Assembly (NCBI RefSeq): GCF_000015865.1
Contig: NC_009012.1
Location: 3,031,081 to 3,095,080 of the forward strand
Direction of reading: 5' to 3'
Length of the DNA stretch: 64,000 nucleotides
Source of the DNA: Acetivibrio thermocellus ATCC 27405
GTDB lineage: Bacteria > Bacillota > Clostridia > Acetivibrionales > Acetivibrionaceae
Below the pieces are notes generated by a model that was not told where the DNA came from, made no database searches, and was given only the letters and a program-made list of their open reading frames with translations. Positions 59,912 to 64,000 of the stretch are shown one piece after another. The position numbers and the translations under genes are program-made. Within the stretch, counting starts at the first letter, position 1; every line of letters begins with the position of its first letter.

Positions 59912-60772
59912 ATGAATATAAAAAAGGCATGTGTGAGCATAATATTTATACTGCTTGGTTTCTTTTTGAGTTTGCAAAATGTCAATGCTCACGGAGTTGT
60001 GTATGAGACGCGGCAAATAGATCAAAACAAAATAAGAATTACATTAAAGTGGTCCGATGAAGAAAAAAATGAAGACAAAGGTAAAGGTATTGCCATTACC
60101 CACTATTACCTGGTAAACGGCAAAACGCTGCACATAGGATATGAGACGGTTGACGGGGAATCCCGGTCATATCTTGACTATGATTTGACCGGTGCGATTC
60201 CGCCGATAAGGATAATTCTCTCAAACATTGATAAGCCTGACTGGGTGCCATTTAACGATATAAAAGGCATTGAGACCGAGGAATATATTACTCATCTTCA
60301 TGACGCGGGAATTGTGAACGGAATGCCGGACGGTTCCTTCAGACCCGACAGCAATATTACCAGGGCAGAGTTCATGGTTCTTCTGGTAAAGGCTTTAAAG
60401 CTTCAGGGACCGGCGGAAAATATCGCCGGGTTTACCGATATTGACGGACATTGGGCAAAGGATATAATACTTGTTGCGGCAAAACACGGGTTGATTTCGG
60501 GTTATGAGGACGGCACGGTAAGACCCGACCGCCCCATAACTGTGGCTGAAGCCTGTTCGGTTATAGCAAGGGCTTTTGAGTTTAAAACAACGAAAAACGG
60601 AATTTATTCAAAATTAAAGCCCGACAAATGGTACAGCAAGCCGGTCAAAAAAATGTTTGATGTAGGTGTCCTGTCGGTCAATGACAGTTTGTACGAAAAT
60701 TTTGATGAAGAAGCCGAAATAACCAGAGCAAATTGTGCCATGATGGTAAGCAGGGCATTGTCCACATATTAG
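59912..60772 (+). CDS. Secreted protein with three SLH repeats
   Basis: 286 residues. Signal peptide to about 26 (NVNA). A short beta domain of unknown type (30-110) precedes three SLH repeats: about 112-165 (HDAGIVNGMPDGSFRPDSNI), 170-225 (AAKHGLISGYEDGTVRPDRP) and 230-286 (EITRANCAMMVSRAL). SLH domains bind pyruvylated secondary wall polymer, so this is the best-formed anchor of the three-gene cluster. Third gene of the likely operon. Confidence 0.85.
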   Translation: MNIKKACVSIIFILLGFFLSLQNVNAHGVVYETRQIDQNKIRITLKWSDEEKNEDKGKGIAITHYYLVNGKTLHIGYETVDGESRSYLDYDLTGAIPPIRIILSNIDKPDWVPFNDIKGIETEEYITHLHDAGIVNGMPDGSFRPDSNITRAEFMVLLVKALKLQGPAENIAGFTDIDGHWAKDIILVAAKHGLISGYEDGTVRPDRPITVAEACSVIARAFEFKTTKNGIYSKLKPDKWYSKPVKKMFDVGVLSVNDSLYENFDEEAEITRANCAMMVSRALSTY

Positions 60773-60925
60773 ACGTTGTAAAAGGTTAAATGTTGATATA
60801 TGGCCAGCTCCTTTGTTACATCAAGCTATTTGATTTACGACTCCGCAGCACGACATAAAAAGTTTGCAATAATTCGGCGCCGCTTTTTAGGAGGTGGTTA
60901 CACAAAAGAACACTTCTTATAATAC

Positions 60926-61060
60926 CCTGGCACAAAGAGAATTTTTCGTTAATAGAAAAATTGTCCTATATCCAGGTGTTTCAACGAGGCACAAAGCAGC
61001 TTTCGCATAAGAAGGCAAATTTGCACCCGCCTATGAAAGCATAAGACGTTATCGCCTTGT
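60926..61060 (+). ncRNA. Candidate structured RNA with two similar units upstream of ywmB
   Basis: Unit A: CCTGG (60926-60930) pairs with CCAGG (60972-60976) around an inner perfect stem AATTTTTC (60940-60947) / GAAAAATT (60955-60962). Unit B: ACGAGGC (60984-60990) pairs with GCCTTGT (61054-61060, one G-U) around GCTTTC (60999-61004) / GAAAGC (61035-61040), which in turn holds AGGC/GCCT. Both units read GGCACAAAG at the end of the outer 5' strand (60929 and 60988). A third hairpin, CCGTTTT/AAAACGG (61153-61180), abuts the ywmB ribosome site. It matches no riboswitch that I recognise. No gene is seen in 60773-61198. Confidence 0.5.
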
Positions 61061-61198
61061 TACAATCAATTGAAAATTTCAAACAGTTCTAATAAAAAAT
61101 AAAGCATGTATATCCCTTTTGTGAAAAGGCAATAATTCTACTATAGCTGCGTCCGTTTTTAAAGTTGCTTTACAAAACGGTGGAAGAGGGGATATATA

Positions 61199-61951
61199 TT
61201 GAAATTTTTGTTAAAACATTTTTATTTGTTAATTATCTTAATTATACTATTTACAATTGGGAGTGCAAAGCTATATTATAATAAGGGGTCCTCTTCGACT
61301 GCATTGAAGGAAGCTTTCATAGCATCCGGGGCAACCCTTGCCAATACTGAATTTTATGCATGGGCAAAGACAGAAAAAAGTTTCGAAGAATTGTCAAAAA
61401 TCGTGGACAACCTTGCGAAAGATATGAATGTGGAGAATAATGAGCTGTATTCGAGAAGGCTCATAGGCAACGACATGATTGACAAGATAGAAGTAATCGG
61501 AACCATCGGCAGGGGAAGGATGGTAAATATATGTGCCCAGTCTGCCAGAAATAAGAAAGACGGCGAAAAATCCTATATTTCGCTGAGTCTTACTTTAGGA
61601 CCTGAAGAATTTGAACTTGAAAGAATACACGACAATTTGATTAATGTGCTTGACAAGTATAAAATTGAACCGGAATTAAATATCTGTATTACCGGATATT
61701 TTGAGGGAAGGATGGATTACAAAAATTTAAACAAAGTGAGCAAAAAAATACTCAAAAGTGCAGATGCCAAAAAGGTAAACGGTATTGCGGAGAACAATTT
61801 GATAAGTGTTTCGGCTTTTGCACCGGGTATTGACAATTCAATATTGGTAAACGGCAAAAAGGTGAATATGAATCTTGCAATCAGGTATAATTCTTATGAA
61901 GACAGGACATACATATGGCTTGCTACACCTGTAATAACCGTTGAATATTGA
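61199..61951 (+). CDS. ywmB: YwmB family (TATA-box-binding-like) protein
   Basis: 250 residues. N-terminal membrane anchor or signal (LLIILIILFTIGSAKLYY), then the alpha/beta fold of the YwmB family named for structural likeness to TATA-binding protein (SLTLGPEEFELERIHDNL, LNICITGYFEGRM, ISVSAFAPGIDNSILVNGKK). Function unknown; it sits upstream of murA and spoIID in Bacillus, as here. TTG start after AGAGGGG. Confidence 0.8.
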   Translation: MKFLLKHFYLLIILIILFTIGSAKLYYNKGSSSTALKEAFIASGATLANTEFYAWAKTEKSFEELSKIVDNLAKDMNVENNELYSRRLIGNDMIDKIEVIGTIGRGRMVNICAQSARNKKDGEKSYISLSLTLGPEEFELERIHDNLINVLDKYKIEPELNICITGYFEGRMDYKNLNKVSKKILKSADAKKVNGIAENNLISVSAFAPGIDNSILVNGKKVNMNLAIRYNSYEDRTYIWLATPVITVEY

Positions 61952-62016
61952 TGCAGGAAGCCGCGCAAGGTCAATACAAAAGATAAATTACAAAAAAAAC
62001 GAAAGGAAGAATCAAC

Positions 62017-63285
62017 GTGCCCAAATTAATTGTAACTGAAACAAAGCCTTTACATGGAAAGGTGAGAATCAGCGGCGCAAAGAATTCTGTACTGCCTATT
62101 ATTGCCGCCTCAATATTAGGGGACAGTGAAAGTGTTATTGAGGAAGTTCCGGATCTTACTGATGTAAAAATCATGTGTGAACTTTTGGAGTCTTTTGGGG
62201 TGGATGTTAATTTTTTATCAGATAAATCCAAGTTGTTTATCAATACACGGGATATTCTAAATACAACGGCACCTTATGAGCTGGTAAATAAGATGCGGGC
62301 GTCAATTCTTGTTATGGGTCCGCTGCTCGCGAGAACGGGAATAGCCAAAATTTCCCTTCCGGGAGGATGCGCCATAGGTACAAGGCCTGTGGATTTGCAT
62401 CTGAAAGGGTTTGCGGCAATGGGAGCCGAGATAGAACAAGGACATGGTTATATAGAAGCAAGAGTAAACGGAAGATTAAGAGGAAACAAGATTTATCTGG
62501 ATTTTCCCAGTGTGGGTGCCACGGAAAATATTATGATGGCCGCAGTTTTGGCGGAAGGCCAGACAATTATTGAGAATGCGGCAATTGAGCCGGAAATAGT
62601 GGACCTTGCCACATATCTTACTGCCATGGGTGCGGATATAAAGGGTGCCGGTACGGACACCATCAAGATAAACGGCGTCAACAGTTTGAAAGGAACCAAT
62701 CACGCGGTAATACCGGACAGAATTGAAGCGGGAACATTTATGGTGGCCGCGGCGGTGACCGGAGGAGACGTGATTATTGAAAACATAGTGCCGGATCATG
62801 TAAAGCCGATTACTGCAAAACTCAGGGAAGCCGGCGTTGAGGTATCTGAAGAGCTCTCAAGCATACATGTGAGAGCAGGTGACACAATAAAGCCTATTGA
62901 TATAAAAACGCATCCATATCCCGGTTTTCCGACGGATATGCAGGCGCAGATGACTTCTTTGATGACCAAGGCGGAAGGAACCAGCATGGTCATTGAGACC
63001 ATTTTTGAAAACAGATTTATGCATCTGGCAGAACTTAAGAGAATGGGAGCAAATGTTAAAATTGAAGGAAGAAGTGCGATTATTGAGGGTAGATGCAAGC
63101 TTACGGGAGCAAAGGTAAGGGCAACGGACCTCAGAGCCGGTGCGGCCCTTGTTTTGGCAGGCCTTGTAGCGGAAGGTGTTACCGAAATTACGGAAATAGA
63201 GCATATTGAAAGAGGGTACGTGAAAATACACGAAAAGCTCAATGCTCTTGGAGCTAACATTCAAAGAGTGGAAGATGAGCAGTAA
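62017..63285 (+). CDS. murA: UDP-N-acetylglucosamine 1-carboxyvinyltransferase
   Basis: 422 residues; first committed step of peptidoglycan synthesis (PEP plus UDP-GlcNAc), target of fosfomycin. [15 protein letters not shown] near the N-terminus, the catalytic Cys in [16 protein letters not shown] (about 117), and GYPTDMQAQ-like [13 protein letters not shown] start after AGGAAG. Confidence 0.96.
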   Translation: MPKLIVTETKPLHGKVRISGAKNSVLPIIAASILGDSESVIEEVPDLTDVKIMCELLESFGVDVNFLSDKSKLFINTRDILNTTAPYELVNKMRASILVMGPLLARTGIAKISLPGGCAIGTRPVDLHLKGFAAMGAEIEQGHGYIEARVNGRLRGNKIYLDFPSVGATENIMMAAVLAEGQTIIENAAIEPEIVDLATYLTAMGADIKGAGTDTIKINGVNSLKGTNHAVIPDRIEAGTFMVAAAVTGGDVIIENIVPDHVKPITAKLREAGVEVSEELSSIHVRAGDTIKPIDIKTHPYPGFPTDMQAQMTSLMTKAEGTSMVIETIFENRFMHLAELKRMGANVKIEGRSAIIEGRCKLTGAKVRATDLRAGAALVLAGLVAEGVTEITEIEHIERGYVKIHEKLNALGANIQRVEDEQ

Positions 63286-63364
63286 AATTTTAAAGTATAA
63301 AGTTAAAAGTTTTAATATAAAAAATAAGATATGATTGATTTGATACAATAAAATGAAGTACATA

Positions 63365-63397
63365 TTAAAGGACGCAAGGATTCCCTTCGTCCTTTAA
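63365..63397 (+). terminator. Terminator-like hairpin after murA
   Basis: TTAAAGGACG (63365-63374) and CGTCCTTTAA (63388-63397) with an inner AAGG/CCTT pair. Followed by TTATTTG only, so termination strength is uncertain. The 290-base gap before spoIID holds nothing else that I can support. Confidence 0.6.
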
Positions 63398-63575
63398 TTA
63401 TTTGTAACTCATCATCCTTTACAATTTTCTTTTAACTGTGAGTTTAACTGTGAGAACTTTTTTAACTGTTCATTGTCCGTAAAAGAAGAATAACTCTGAA
63501 TTTACAATCATATTTATTGTATTGACATGTGCTTGCGGGAAAAATCTACTAAACTTTCAGGAAAAGGTACGGACA

Positions 63576-64000
63576 ATGAAAAGATTTGTTAGATATGTTT
63601 TGATAATGACAATAATAGTGGTTGTACTTCCCATGGTTATTGTGAAAGGGTGCAGCACCGTGATTGAGGATATTGTACCCGAAGAAAAAGAAGATGTGAA
63701 GATAAAGGTGTATGTTAAAGATAAAGGTGAAGTTGAAGAAATGTCTCTGGAAGAGTATCTCAAGGGTGTAGTGGCTGCTGAAATGCCTGCGGATTTTGAA
63801 CTGGAAGCTCTCAAGGCACAGGCTGTTGCTGCCCGTACCTATGCATACGGAAGAATAAAAAAATTCTATTCGCCAAAAGATGATACCCATAAAGGCGCCG
63901 ACATTTGCACCGATCCGGGACATTGTCAGGCATGGATAAAAAAAGAGGACGCAATGGCAAAATGGGGAACGCTCAAAGCCTTTGACAACTGGAACAAAAT
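63576..64000 (+). CDS. spoIID: Stage II sporulation protein D (partial, runs off the window)
   Basis: The first ~141 codons. An N-terminal membrane anchor (YVLIMTIIVVVLPMVIV) is followed by the SpoIID domain start: VYVKDKGEVEEMSLEEYLKG, VVAAEMPADFELEALKAQ and AVAARTYAYGR with the catalytic Glu (AAEMP). SpoIID is a lytic transglycosylase that drives forespore engulfment. The frame is open to the last base. A ribosome site AGGAAAAGG precedes the ATG. Confidence 0.9.
   Translation, partial: MKRFVRYVLIMTIIVVVLPMVIVKGCSTVIEDIVPEEKEDVKIKVYVKDKGEVEEMSLEEYLKGVVAAEMPADFELEALKAQAVAARTYAYGRIKKFYSPKDDTHKGADICTDPGHCQAWIKKEDAMAKWGTLKAFDNWNK

Noticed and set aside
60845-60890. Terminator around the CGGCGCCG palindrome after the SLH gene
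   Set aside because: The palindrome is 8 bases with no loop, and the AAAAAG/CTTTTT flanks are too far apart to make a convincing intrinsic terminator.

Overview
The window comes from a low-GC, thermophilic, cellulosome-forming clostridium, almost certainly Acetivibrio (Clostridium) thermocellus or a very close relative. Three genes support this. There is a secreted GH10 xylanase with a CBM22 module and a C-terminal type I dockerin (XynD-like). There is a 156-residue CYTH protein that I recognise as the triphosphate tunnel metalloenzyme CthTTM. The housekeeping gene order (prfA, sua5, ywlE, rpiB, upp, comEB, tagO, wecB, atp operon, then ywmB, murA, spoIID) is that of the Firmicutes. No tRNA, rRNA or CRISPR array was seen.

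Region by region. 0.1-2.8 kb: CDP-sugar genes (3,5-epimerase, CDP-glucose 4,6-dehydratase, glucose-1-phosphate cytidylyltransferase) for a surface deoxysugar. 2.9-10.0 kb: an accessory block, all on the minus strand, bracketed by two copies of an imperfect ~70 bp direct repeat. It holds lipoproteins, a DinB-like protein, a B12-binding radical SAM protein and at least four broken genes. 10.2-14.1 kb: a 796-residue protein with a C-terminal HEPN RNase-like motif, a dead IS630-type transposase, and a hypothetical gene interrupted by a stop codon. 14.6-17.2 kb: an NrtA/SsuA-type ABC importer operon. 17.4-21.0 kb: a HEAT-like protein, TTM and an exopolyphosphatase with an HD domain. 21.3-29.0 kb: an iron-containing alcohol dehydrogenase, a phosphodiesterase, folate genes folP-folB-folK, birA, an amidohydrolase, a low-complexity protein and coaX. 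29.1-32.8 kb: a GT-C-like membrane protein and the dockerin xylanase.

33-48.7 kb is the conserved core: small membrane proteins, prfA, a ZIP metal transporter, sua5, the arginine phosphatase ywlE, rpiB, upp, dCMP deaminase, tagO and wecB (wall polymer precursors), then the complete F1Fo ATP synthase operon atpBEFHAGDC. 49.2-60.8 kb interrupts the atp-ywmB-murA-spoIID order known from Bacillus. It holds an unusual fusion of a nuclease-like domain with a DUF2325 domain, two giant secreted fibronectin-III-like proteins with degenerate SLH ends, and a protein with three SLH repeats. A structured, apparently tandem RNA element lies at about 60.92-61.06 kb. The window closes with ywmB, murA and the 5' part of spoIID.

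The strongest candidates for something undescribed are the nuclease-like/DUF2325 fusion, the tandem RNA element upstream of ywmB, the HEPN protein, and the repeat-bracketed block of decaying genes. Function statements rest on motif recognition by eye; no database search was run.
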